64,000 bases of DNA from CAZBWP01 sp964630265. Lineage in GTDB: Bacteria; Pseudomonadota; Alphaproteobacteria; Rhodospirillales; Defluviicoccaceae. The notes under the pieces are model-generated. The model ran no database searches and had not been told where the DNA came from. It saw only the letters and a list, made by a program, of their open reading frames with translations. Made by a program: the position numbers and the translations under genes. The stretch is taken from contig CAZVRW010000010.1 in the NCBI GenBank assembly GCA_964630265.1, forward strand, positions 1 to 64,000. The letters are read 5' to 3'. Within the stretch, counting starts at the first letter, position 1, and each line of letters starts with the position of its first letter. This document shows positions 42,044-51,059 of this stretch, in pieces.

Positions 42044-42487
42044 ATGCAGGTCAAACGGCTGCTCAGCGGCCATACCCAGGGGTTCATCAAGGTCCGGCCC
42101 GACGACACGGTGCTGTCCATCACCCGCTTGTTCGAGAACGTCCGCTCCGGCATCGCCGTGGTATGCGATGACCAGGACCATGTGGCGGGAGTGGTGTCCC
42201 TCGGCGACATCGTCCATGCCATCGGCGAGCGCGGCGCCGGCGCGCTGGACCTGCCGGTGCGGTTGATCATGACCATCGAGGTTGTCACCTGCTCCCCCGA
42301 TGACGAGATCGAGACGGCGGTGCAGCGGATGAGCGAGCTCGGCATTCGTCATCTGCCCGTCGTCACCGACGGCAAGGTGGTCGAGGTCATCGAGAAGCGT
42401 GAGGCCCTGGAGATGCTGTACGACCTGCAGATGTTGGATTTCCAGCAACTCCGCAATTACATCTTCAAAACCGGCGGGCGCTACTGA
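42044..42487 (+). CDS. CBS-domain-pair protein
   Basis: 147 residues forming two CBS motifs (about 5-60 and 75-125): GFIKVRPDDTVLSITRLF ... GIAVVCDDQDHVAGVVSLGDIVHAI and VVTCSPDDEIETAVQRMSELGIRHLPVV. Such stand-alone pairs bind adenine nucleotides and regulate partners. ATG 42044 with GGAG 9-12 bases upstream. No partner gene is adjacent. Confidence 0.9.
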   Translation: MQVKRLLSGHTQGFIKVRPDDTVLSITRLFENVRSGIAVVCDDQDHVAGVVSLGDIVHAIGERGAGALDLPVRLIMTIEVVTCSPDDEIETAVQRMSELGIRHLPVVTDGKVVEVIEKREALEMLYDLQMLDFQQLRNYIFKTGGRY

Positions 42488-42511
42488 ACGGCGCCTGCGC
42501 GCCGCGGCCGA

Positions 42512-43057
42512 TCACGCCCGATCCGCGCGGGCCGGCGACGTCAACCGCATCAGCCCGCGGAACGGCACGAGCAACACGAGCGCCATCAGCACCTTGACGG
42601 CAAAGTCGCCGAGCGCCCAGGTCGGCCACGGCAGGCCGGTGCCGGCGAACGCGAGGCCGAAAAACAGCAGCGTGTCGACAGCCGAGGCGAGCAGCGACGA
42701 GGCCAGGGGCGGCAGCCACCAGACGCGGTCGCGCAGGCGGTCGAAGACGCGGACGTCCAGCATCTGCGCGACGAAGAAGGCGGTTCCCGAGGCCAAAGCG
42801 ATGCGCGGCGAGGCGAGCAGGACCGATGCGATGACGCCCACCGCAAAGCCGATGACGACGACTTGCCGCGCCGCGCCGACGCCGAGCCGGCGGTTGGTAA
42901 GATCGGTGACGAAGAACGACACGGGATAGGAAAACGCGGCCCATGTCAGCCAATCGTTCAGGGGGAACTGAACGAGCCAATTGGAGGCGGCCACCACCGT
43001 CGCCATGGCGATAACGGGCACGACGAGAGCCCGGGATGCGCGGCCATCGAAGGGCAC
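42512..43057 (-). CDS. Queuosine precursor transporter, YhhQ/VUT family
   Basis: 181-residue membrane protein with about six helices, matching the VUT/YhhQ family that imports 7-cyano-7-deazaguanine and related queuosine precursors. Seen: FPLNDWLTWAAFSYPVSFFVTDLTNRRLG, FFVAQMLDVRVFDRLRD and the terminal FRGLMRL. Start taken as GTG 43057, with AAAGGAG 10-16 bases upstream; the longer open frame is not supported. I looked for a preQ1 riboswitch in the leader and found no clear one. Confidence 0.88.
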   Translation of the reverse strand: MPFDGRASRALVVPVIAMATVVAASNWLVQFPLNDWLTWAAFSYPVSFFVTDLTNRRLGVGAARQVVVIGFAVGVIASVLLASPRIALASGTAFFVAQMLDVRVFDRLRDRVWWLPPLASSLLASAVDTLLFFGLAFAGTGLPWPTWALGDFAVKVLMALVLLVPFRGLMRLTSPARADRA

Positions 43058-43428
43058 GGGTCGAACACTCCTTTCGTCGCGCCGGTGTTCGGCGATATGG
43101 CAGGCAGACGTGGCAGGCAGCGGAGCGAGCGTGCGGGTGGGACACGGCGCTCGCATCAAGCCCGCGCCTATAGCGGTTGCGGCGCCGCAGCGCAAACCCC
43201 CAACCGATGGCGTAGAATTAAACGATATCAATTTGTAATATGAAGGCATTGTACACTTAGCTATGATTGCGGCTATTAATTTTGCATTAATATAACGTAG
43301 ATAGGGGCGCCGATGACGGCCCTCCGATGAGGCTTTGGACCGATGCGACACGATGCGACCCTTCACTGCCGCGCCGGGCGGGACCTCCCGGTCACGGGGA
43401 GCGGCACGGCAACCGCCGAGGCGTACCG
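43058..43428. promoter_or_regulatory. Divergent intergenic region with AT-rich promoter segment (about 43205-43320) before the cys operon
   Basis: This 371-bp gap between the divergent yhhQ-type gene and the DUF2849 gene contains no convincing gene. The part from about 43215 to 43310 is by far the most AT-rich stretch in the window (runs such as AATTAAACGATATCAATTTG and ATTAATTTTGCATTAATATA, the latter with ATTAAT twice 11 bp apart). It is the natural site for the promoter and operator of the sulfur-assimilation operon; a LysR-type (CysB/Cbl-like) site is possible but not demonstrated. Confidence 0.45.
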
Positions 43429-43787
43429 TGGCGCGGTCTGACGCCGAGGGCGGCGCGGTGCTGGGGCAGGTCGTCACCGCCAACCGGCTGAGCGACGGCA
43501 TGGTCGTCTATCGCACGGCGATCGGCGACTGGTCCGACCGTCTGGCGGATGGCGACATCGTCACCGGCAAGGAGGCCGGCGCCGCCCGCCTCGCCGACGC
43601 GGACGCGGCGGTCAAGGCGTGCCTCGTCGTCGCCCCCTATCTCATCGACGTGGTCGCCGATGCCGGCGGCATGCGGCCAAAGCGCTTCCGCGAGGCGATT
43701 CGCAGCGCCGGGCCCACGGTCGCGGCCGATTTCCGCGCCGACAGATCCCATGCGCCCGAAGGCAACATCGGCCCGCGCTCCCACTGA
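43429..43787 (+). CDS. DUF2849 protein of the cys operon
   Basis: A 119-residue protein whose core (GQVVTANRLSDGMVVYRTAIGDWSDRLADGDIV, then ACLVVAPYLIDVV) matches DUF2849, a small domain regularly found next to assimilatory sulfite reductase genes in alphaproteobacteria. Function unknown. GTG 43429 is chosen because GAGG lies 7-10 bases upstream; starts at 43335 or 43353 are possible. The reductase gene begins 23 bp later. Confidence 0.8.
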
Positions 43788-43809
43788 CTGCCCAGGCAGG
43801 AAAGACGCC

Positions 43810-45454
<1,645 letters not shown>

Positions 45455-45468
<14 letters not shown>

Positions 45469-45958
45469 GGACGGACGCGTCATGGAGGACGCTTGGCAGG
45501 CGGCCGACGACGCGGCGCCGCTGCCCGCCGCCGGCCCGGTGCTCGTCTCCAGCCAGCGCTGGGCGGAGGACCGGCACCAACTGCTCACCCGCAACGCGCC
45601 GCTCGGCGTGCGCCTCGGCGCCGGCGAATTGGCCGAGACCGTCGCCGCGGATGTCGAGCGCCTGCAACTCATCGCGCTCCCCTTCCCCACCTTCCGCGAC
45701 GGCCGGGCGTTCTCGACGGCGCGCATCCTGCGCCAACGGTATCGCTACGCCGGTGAACTCCGCGCCGTCGGCGACGTGCTGCGCGATCAGCTGCTGTTCA
45801 TGGTGCGCTGCGGTTTCGATGCGGTGGAGATCGACGACGCCGACGCCGCAGCCACTTGGGCGGCGGAGATGCAGCGCTTTTCCGTGGTCTATCAGTCGGC
45901 TGCCGACGCGCGGCGCCCGGCGACGGCGTTGCGCCAGATGCGGCACGCTGCCGAATGA
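45455..45958 (+). CDS. DUF934 protein, sulfite-reductase partner
   Basis: 167 residues of the DUF934 family, encoded between sulfite reductase and cysH in many proteobacteria, probably an assembly or electron-transfer partner of the reductase. Core: GVRLGAGELAETVAADVERLQLIALPFPTFRDGRAFSTARILRQRYRYAGELRAVGDVLRDQLLFMVRCGFDAVEI. ATG 45455 has AAGGAGG 7-13 bases upstream. ATGA overlap with cysH. Confidence 0.9.
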
Positions 45959-46782
45959 CACGTGCGGGCGAATCCGGCCTCGCCCGGCCGCGCCCCGGCG
46001 ACGGGCGGCCGCATCATGTGCTGCGCGCCGAGGCGCTCAGCCGCCGGCATGCCGAGAGCGACGCCGAGACGCTGCTCGCGGCGATGATCCACGACGAGTT
46101 CCCCGGGCACATCGCCCTGGTCTCATCGTTCGGCGCCGACGCCGCGGTGCTGCTCCGCATGGTCGCGACCATCGCGCCCTCGACGCCGGTGATTTTCCTC
46201 AATACCGAGAAGCTGTTCGGCGAGACCCTGCGCTATCGCGACCTGCTGACGGAGCGGCTCGGACTCGACGATGTCCGCACCGTCTTCCCCGATCCCGAAC
46301 GCGTCGATGCGCTGGATGCCGACGGCATCCTCTGGTATGGCAACCCGGACATGTGCTGCGGGCTGCGCAAGGTGGAACCGATGCAGCGCGCGCTGGTCGG
46401 CTTCGATGCCTGGATCACCGGCCGCAAGGGTTATCAGGGCGGCGAGCGGGCAACGCTGCCGCCCGTCGAGAGCACCGACGACGGCCGCTTCCGCATCAAT
46501 CCGCTGGCGCGGTGGGAGAAGGCCGACGTGGATGCCTTCTTTGCCGCGCACGACCTGCCGCGCCATCCGTTGGAAGCCGACGGCTTCGCCTCGATCGGCT
46601 GCATGCCTTGCACCGACCGGGTGGCACCGGGCGAACACGCCCGTGCCGGCCGCTGGCGGGGACGCAACAAGTCCGAATGCGGCATCCACCTGCCGGTAGG
46701 CCGCTGGAAGATGATCGGCATGGACGGCGAAGGTGCGCCCGGCGGGACCAATCCGAAAGGCGGGACGCCGGTTGCCGATTGA
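45955..46782 (+). CDS. cysH: Adenylyl-sulfate (APS/PAPS) reductase CysH, iron-sulfur type
   Basis: 275 residues. Reduces activated sulfate to sulfite with thioredoxin. The PP-loop-like N-terminus (SSFGADAAVLLRMV, then FLNTEKLFGET) is followed by CC (134-135 in DMCCGLRK) and CMPC (216-219), the four Cys of a 4Fe-4S cluster, which marks the enzyme as the APS-using bacterial type, and by the catalytic KSECGIH (Cys near 242). ATG 45955 overlaps the DUF934 stop. It completes the operon DUF2849, sulfite reductase, DUF934, cysH. Confidence 0.94.
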   Translation: MTRAGESGLARPRPGDGRPHHVLRAEALSRRHAESDAETLLAAMIHDEFPGHIALVSSFGADAAVLLRMVATIAPSTPVIFLNTEKLFGETLRYRDLLTERLGLDDVRTVFPDPERVDALDADGILWYGNPDMCCGLRKVEPMQRALVGFDAWITGRKGYQGGERATLPPVESTDDGRFRINPLARWEKADVDAFFAAHDLPRHPLEADGFASIGCMPCTDRVAPGEHARAGRWRGRNKSECGIHLPVGRWKMIGMDGEGAPGGTNPKGGTPVAD

Positions 46783-46843
46783 ACCGTTCGCTCGAGCCAT
46801 GTAGGCACCTCCAGGAGATCTCAACTTTCTGGAGCCTTCGACG

Positions 46844-47338
46844 ATGCGGATGCGCGAATGGATGGTGGCGACGCTGGGTAATGTCCTGTTGGTGACCTTG
46901 GCGCTGCCCCTGTCGGGTACGGCGTGGGCGCAGCAGCGTCCCCCGGCCGACAGCGGCGCGGTCATGGAGGATCTGGACCGGCGGTTCGAGGAGTATGAGC
47001 GCCTGCACGACGCGCCGACCGGCGCCGCGGGCACCCGGGACATCTTCATTTTCCTCGACGAAAACGGCGACGGTTTGATCGACCGCCCCGAATGGGCATT
47101 AAGGAAGATGCGGATCTTCTCGGCTCGCGACAGCAACGGCGACGGCGTGCTCCAACCGCACGAGATCCCCGCCGTCGGCCCGCAGGCGTTCGCCGAGGCG
47201 GACACCAACGCAGACGGAGTGATCGACGGTTTGGAGTTCAATCAGGCGCTGTTCACGCGCTTCGAGGCGAACCGCAACACGGATGCCCCCATGAACTTCG
47301 CGGAATTCGAAGCCTTCATGGCACGTCTGAGCGACTGA
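46844..47338 (+). CDS. Secreted EF-hand protein
   Basis: 164 residues with a signal peptide (VATLGNVLLVTLALPLSGTAWA, cleavage before Q30 or so) and three good EF-hand loops, DENGDGLIDRPEW, DSNGDGVLQPHEI and DTNADGVIDGLEF, plus a degenerate fourth (EANRNTDAPMNFAEF). Likely periplasmic Ca2+ binding. It lies 61 bp after cysH but has no evident functional link. Downstream are the hairpin repeats with the scaffold gap. Confidence 0.85.
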   Translation: MRMREWMVATLGNVLLVTLALPLSGTAWAQQRPPADSGAVMEDLDRRFEEYERLHDAPTGAAGTRDIFIFLDENGDGLIDRPEWALRKMRIFSARDSNGDGVLQPHEIPAVGPQAFAEADTNADGVIDGLEFNQALFTRFEANRNTDAPMNFAEFEAFMARLSD

Positions 47339-47348
47339 CCAGGGCAAA

Positions 47349-47556
47349 CGGTCCCACCGTGCGGCGGGACCGTTCCGGTGAGCAGGCGGTCCCGCCGTGC
47401 GGCGGGACCACGCCGGTGAGCNNNNNNNNNNNNNNNNNNNNNNNNNNNNNNNNNNNNNNNNNNNNNNNNNNNNNNNNNNNNNNNNNNNNNNNNNNNNNNN
47501 NNNNNNNNNNNNNNNNNNNNNCGGTCCCGCCGTGCGGCGGGACCACGCCGGTGAGC
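47349..47556. repeat. Hairpin repeat array interrupted by a 100-N scaffold gap
   Basis: Copies of a unit beginning CGGTCCCGCCGTGCGGCGGG and ending ACGCCGGTGAGC, at 47349 (one mismatch in the stem), 47387 and 47522; the first two are 38 bp apart. Each contains a 9-bp perfect stem GGTCCCGCC / GGCGGGACC with loop GTGC. 47422-47521 is N. Both gap edges lie exactly at repeat ends, so the gap reflects an unresolved repeat and its true length is unknown. Confidence 0.9.
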
Positions 47557-47568
47557 GAAGCCGTCACC

Positions 47569-48990
47569 TCATGATGAATAATACATCTGGAACTCGATCG
47601 GGTGCGGGGTGTGCTCGAAGTTGTACACCTCTTCCCAACGCAGCTGGATGTATCCGTCGATCAGGTCATCGGTGAACACGTCGCCCTTCTTCAGGAAGTC
47701 GCGGTTCGCATCCAGCGTCTCCAGCGCCTCGCGCAGGCTGCCACAGACCGTGGGCACGCCGGCCAACTCTTCCGGCGGCAGGTCGTAAAGGTTCTTGTCG
47801 ATCGGGTCGCCGGGATGGATCTTGTTCTGGATGCCATCCAGCCCCGCCATCATCATCGCCGCAAAGGCTAGGTATGGATTGGCCGTCGCGTCCGGGAACC
47901 GCACCTCGACACGCTTGCCCTTGGGGTTGGTCGCGTGCGGGATGCGGCACGAGGCCGACCGGTTGCGGGCCGAATAGGCGAGCAGCACCGGCGCCTCGAA
48001 ACCCGGGATCAGCCGCTTGTAGCTGTTGGTCGTCGGGTTGGTGAACGCGTTCAGCGCCTTCGCGTGCTTGATGATGCCGCCGATGTAGTAGAGCGCCGTT
48101 TCCGAAAGATCAGCGTAGCCGGAGCCGGCGAACGTCGGCTTGCCGTCCCGCCAGATCGACTGATGGGTGTGCATGCCGGACCCGTTGTCGCCGGCCACGG
48201 GCTTCGGCATGAAGGTCGCCGACTTGCCGTAGGTCTGCGCCACCATCTGCACACAATACTTGTAGACCTGCACGTTATCGGCCGCGTTGACCAGAGTCGA
48301 AAACACCATCCCCAGTTCATGCTGACTGGGCGCCACCTCGTGGTGGTGCTTGTCCATGACCAAGCCCATTTCTTGCATGATGGACACCATCTCGGCGCGC
48401 AGGTCATGGGCGCTGTCCACCGGCGGCACCGGGAAGTAGCCGCCCTTGACCGGCGGTCGGTGACCGGCGTTGCCCTCGGCCAGAATGCGGCCGGTGACGT
48501 AGGGGCCCTCGTTGGAATTGAACTCATAGAAGCAGTTGTGCATCTCGACGGCGTAGCGCACGTCATCGAAGACGAAGAATTCGGCTTCCGAGCCGAAGTA
48601 GGCGGTGTCGCCGATGCCGGTTGACGCAAGATAGGCCTCGGCAAGCTTGGCGATGGAGCGCGGATCGCGGCCGTAGGGCTGGCCCGTCGTCGGCTCCATG
48701 ACGTCGCAGAACAGGATCAGCATCGGCTGCGCGGCGAACGGATCCATCACCGCCGTCGTCGCGTCGGGTTTCAACGCCATGTCGGACTCGTTGATCGACT
48801 TCCAGCCGGCGATCGACGAGCCGTCGAACATGATGCCGTCGACGAACGCGTCCTCGTCGACGAAATCCGACACCATCGTCAGATGTTGCCACTTCCCGCG
48901 CGGATCGGTGAAGCGGAGGTCGACGAATTTGATATCCTTGTCTTTGAGGACCTTGATGACGTCCTCTGGAGTCTTGCAGCCGAGTGACAT
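47569..48990 (-). CDS. glnA: Glutamine synthetase, type I
   Basis: 473 residues, dodecameric GSI-beta type. Makes glutamine from glutamate, ammonia and ATP. Motifs: DGSSIAGWKSINESDM, FMPKPVAGDNGSGMHTHQS (about 260-277), NRSASCRIPH, and the adenylylation site NLYDLPPEE (Tyr near 399), so it is controlled by GlnE as well as by PII. It follows glnB on the same strand after a 130-bp spacer containing two hairpins. Confidence 0.98.
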   Translation of the reverse strand: MSLGCKTPEDVIKVLKDKDIKFVDLRFTDPRGKWQHLTMVSDFVDEDAFVDGIMFDGSSIAGWKSINESDMALKPDATTAVMDPFAAQPMLILFCDVMEPTTGQPYGRDPRSIAKLAEAYLASTGIGDTAYFGSEAEFFVFDDVRYAVEMHNCFYEFNSNEGPYVTGRILAEGNAGHRPPVKGGYFPVPPVDSAHDLRAEMVSIMQEMGLVMDKHHHEVAPSQHELGMVFSTLVNAADNVQVYKYCVQMVAQTYGKSATFMPKPVAGDNGSGMHTHQSIWRDGKPTFAGSGYADLSETALYYIGGIIKHAKALNAFTNPTTNSYKRLIPGFEAPVLLAYSARNRSASCRIPHATNPKGKRVEVRFPDATANPYLAFAAMMMAGLDGIQNKIHPGDPIDKNLYDLPPEELAGVPTVCGSLREALETLDANRDFLKKGDVFTDDLIDGYIQLRWEEVYNFEHTPHPIEFQMYYSS

Positions 48991-49029
48991 GGTCGCTGTT
49001 CCCTGATGAATTTAGGTTGCCTTCACAAT

Positions 49030-49074
49030 CCGGTGGCCGATCCACCGGGCAAGATCCGGTGGCCAAACCACCGG
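49030..49074 (-). repeat. Twin stem-loops between glnB and glnA
   Basis: Two stem-loops with identical arms CCGGTGG / CCACCGG, 49030-49048 (loop CCGAT) and 49056-49074 (loop CCAAA), 26 bp apart. They lie between the glnB stop and the glnA start and may affect stability or partial termination of the transcript. No T tract. Confidence 0.75.
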
Positions 49075-49120
49075 ACACGATCCGGAGGTCCGCCCACCAG
49101 GCGGCAGGCGCCGTCGCCGA

Positions 49121-49459
49121 TCAGATGGCTTCGACGCCGCGTTCGCCGGTGCGCACGCGGATGGCGTCGTCGATGGTGGTGATGAAGATCTTGCCGTCGC
49201 CGATGCGGCCGGTCTTGGCCGCCTGGGAAATGGCTTCGATGGCCCGCTCGACCATATCGTCGTCGCAGACCATCTCGATCTTCACCTTTGGCAAGAAGTC
49301 GACGACGTATTCGGCGCCGCGGTAGAGCTCGGTATGGCCTTTCTGGCGCCCGAACCCCTTGGCCTCGAGCACCGTGATGCCCTGCAGGCCCAACTCGTGC
49401 AGAGCCTCTTTCACTTCATCGAGTTTGAAAGGCTTGATGATCGCTTCGATTTTCTTCAT
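49121..49459 (-). CDS. glnB: Nitrogen regulatory protein PII
   Basis: 112 residues, MKKIEAIIKPFKLDEVKEAL start, T-loop with KGHTELYRGAEYVVDFLPK (uridylylated Tyr at about 51), and C-terminal GRIGDGKIFITTIDDAIRVRTGERG. PII senses 2-oxoglutarate and ATP/ADP and controls GlnE/GS and NtrB. ATG 49459 with GGGAG upstream; the frame extends 5' without support. First gene of the glnBA operon. Confidence 0.97.
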   Translation of the reverse strand: MKKIEAIIKPFKLDEVKEALHELGLQGITVLEAKGFGRQKGHTELYRGAEYVVDFLPKVKIEMVCDDDMVERAIEAISQAAKTGRIGDGKIFITTIDDAIRVRTGERGVEAI

Positions 49460-49546
49460 CGCCAAGGGCTCCCGTTGATCCAGTCCGCCGACCGGCCCGA
49501 GCGATCGTCGCGCTCGCGCCCCGGTCGATCCTTGCCCAACGTTAAA

Positions 49547-49561
49547 GCACGTTTTGTGCCA
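49547..49561 (-). promoter_or_regulatory. Sigma-54-type promoter for glnBA
   Basis: On the minus strand TGGCACAAAACGTGC, with GG and GC elements separated by exactly 10 bases as in RpoN promoters (consensus TGGCAC-N5-TTGC; here TGGCAC-N5-GTGC). It lies 88-102 bases upstream of the glnB ATG, giving a leader of about 75 nt. No NtrC site was clearly seen. Confidence 0.7.
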
Positions 49562-49758
49562 GTCCCGCAAAGCCCATACTAAGCCGCGAAAACACTTCGA
49601 CTTTTCGGCAAAGGGCCGGTTACGGATGCGTCCCGGGCCGGGAATGCTGATCGCGAAACAGGCAGATGTGAAAAAAACGAGCAGGAGCACGGCGGGGCTT
49701 CTCCCGTCGACACCGCTCCGCTATGACGCGAACCAGCGACGGAAGCGAGGCGGGGGCC

Positions 49759-50958
49759 ATGCGACCAACCAACAGCGTCTTGGCCGAATACGGCACCACG
49801 ATCTTTACGGTGATGAGCGCGCTCGTCGTCGAACACGACGCCATCAACCTGGGCCAGGGGTTTCCCGACCAGGATGGTCCCGAGGACATTCGCCGCGTCG
49901 CTGCCGATGCGACGCTCCGGGGCCCAAACCAATATCCGCCGATGCTGGGCATCGCCGAGTTGCGCCGAGCGGTGGCCGCGGCCAACCGCCGCTTCTATGG
50001 CCTCGAGGTCGACTGGCAGCACGAGGTGATGGTGACGTCGGGCGCCACCGAAGCCTTGGCCGACTGCTTCCTCGGGTTGCTGGAGCCGGGCGACGAGGTG
50101 GTGCTGATCGAGCCGCTCTACGACAGCTACCTGCCGATGGTCCGCCGCGCCGGCGGCGTGCCGAGGTTGGTGCGCATGGAGCCGCCGGACTGGGCCCTGC
50201 CACGCGCCGCACTGAATGCTGCGTTCTCCGAGCGCACCAAGCTGCTCGTCCTCAATTCCCCACACAACCCGTCCGGCAAGGTGTTCGACGCCGACGAACT
50301 GGCCTTCCTCGCCGACCTGGTGCGGCGCCACGATTCGATCGCCGTCTGCGATGAGGTGTACGAGCACCTGGTGTTTGACGGACGCCCACACGTGCCGTTG
50401 ATGACACTGCCCGGCATGCGCGAGCGCTGCCTGCGTATCGGTTCCGCCGGCAAGACCTTCTCGATGACCGGCTGGAAAGTCGGCTACGTCACCGCGGCAC
50501 CGCCGCTGCTCGCCGCCGTCGCCAAGGCGCATCAGTTCGTCACCTTCACCACGCCGCCCCACCTGCAGGCCGCCGCGGCCCACGGCCTCGGCCTCGGCGA
50601 CGGCTATTTTCACGACCTCGTCGCGGACCAGCAGGCCAAGCGCGACCGACTGGCGACCGGACTGCGCGCCGCCGGCTTCGACGTCATGGATTCGGGCGGC
50701 ACCTATTTTCTCACCGTCGATATCCGCTCGGTCGGCTTCACCGGCGGCGACGAGGTGTTCTGCCGACAGATCACCCGGGACGCCCGCGTCGCGGCGGTGC
50801 CGTTGAGCGCGTTCTACAGCCAGGTCGGGCGGGAGTTCCGCCCCGAGCATTTCGCCCGCTTCTGCTTCTGCAAGCGACCGGAGGTGCTCGACGAGGCCGC
50901 TGCCCGGCTGCAGCGGCACTTCGGCGGCGACAGGAAACGGAGCCGACCCGGCCCCTGA
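49759..50958 (+). CDS. PLP-dependent class I/II aminotransferase
   Basis: 399 residues from ATG 49759 (GAGGCGGGGG ribosome site); an ATG at 49723 gives a longer version. Fold-type I aminotransferase of the kynurenine/methionine (YbdL-like) group: NLGQGFPDQDGP, TSGATEALADCFLGLL, NSPHNPSGKV, the PLP Lys in GSAGKTFSMTGWKVGY, and FCFCKRPEVLDEA. Substrate not defined by sequence. It is divergent from glnB; no operon partner. Confidence 0.88.
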   Translation: MRPTNSVLAEYGTTIFTVMSALVVEHDAINLGQGFPDQDGPEDIRRVAADATLRGPNQYPPMLGIAELRRAVAAANRRFYGLEVDWQHEVMVTSGATEALADCFLGLLEPGDEVVLIEPLYDSYLPMVRRAGGVPRLVRMEPPDWALPRAALNAAFSERTKLLVLNSPHNPSGKVFDADELAFLADLVRRHDSIAVCDEVYEHLVFDGRPHVPLMTLPGMRERCLRIGSAGKTFSMTGWKVGYVTAAPPLLAAVAKAHQFVTFTTPPHLQAAAAHGLGLGDGYFHDLVADQQAKRDRLATGLRAAGFDVMDSGGTYFLTVDIRSVGFTGGDEVFCRQITRDARVAAVPLSAFYSQVGREFRPEHFARFCFCKRPEVLDEAAARLQRHFGGDRKRSRPGP

Positions 50959-51059
50959 ACGCACAATATCTTGTTTGAACGTGCCGATCAGAAAGCCTAT
51001 CCTGATCGACGAACGTGGCTATCGCCGCTCGCAGCATCCGGAAGATTGGCCTTCAGCCC

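Noticed and set aside
43058..43240. preQ1 riboswitch upstream of the yhhQ-type transporter
   Set aside because: I looked for the compact hairpin and A-rich tail of preQ1 aptamers on the minus strand and found none convincing; a covariance search would settle it.
47349..47556. Possible CRISPR array around the N gap
   Set aside because: Units are nearly back to back with no room for 30-bp variable spacers, and no cas genes are present. They are plain hairpin repeats.
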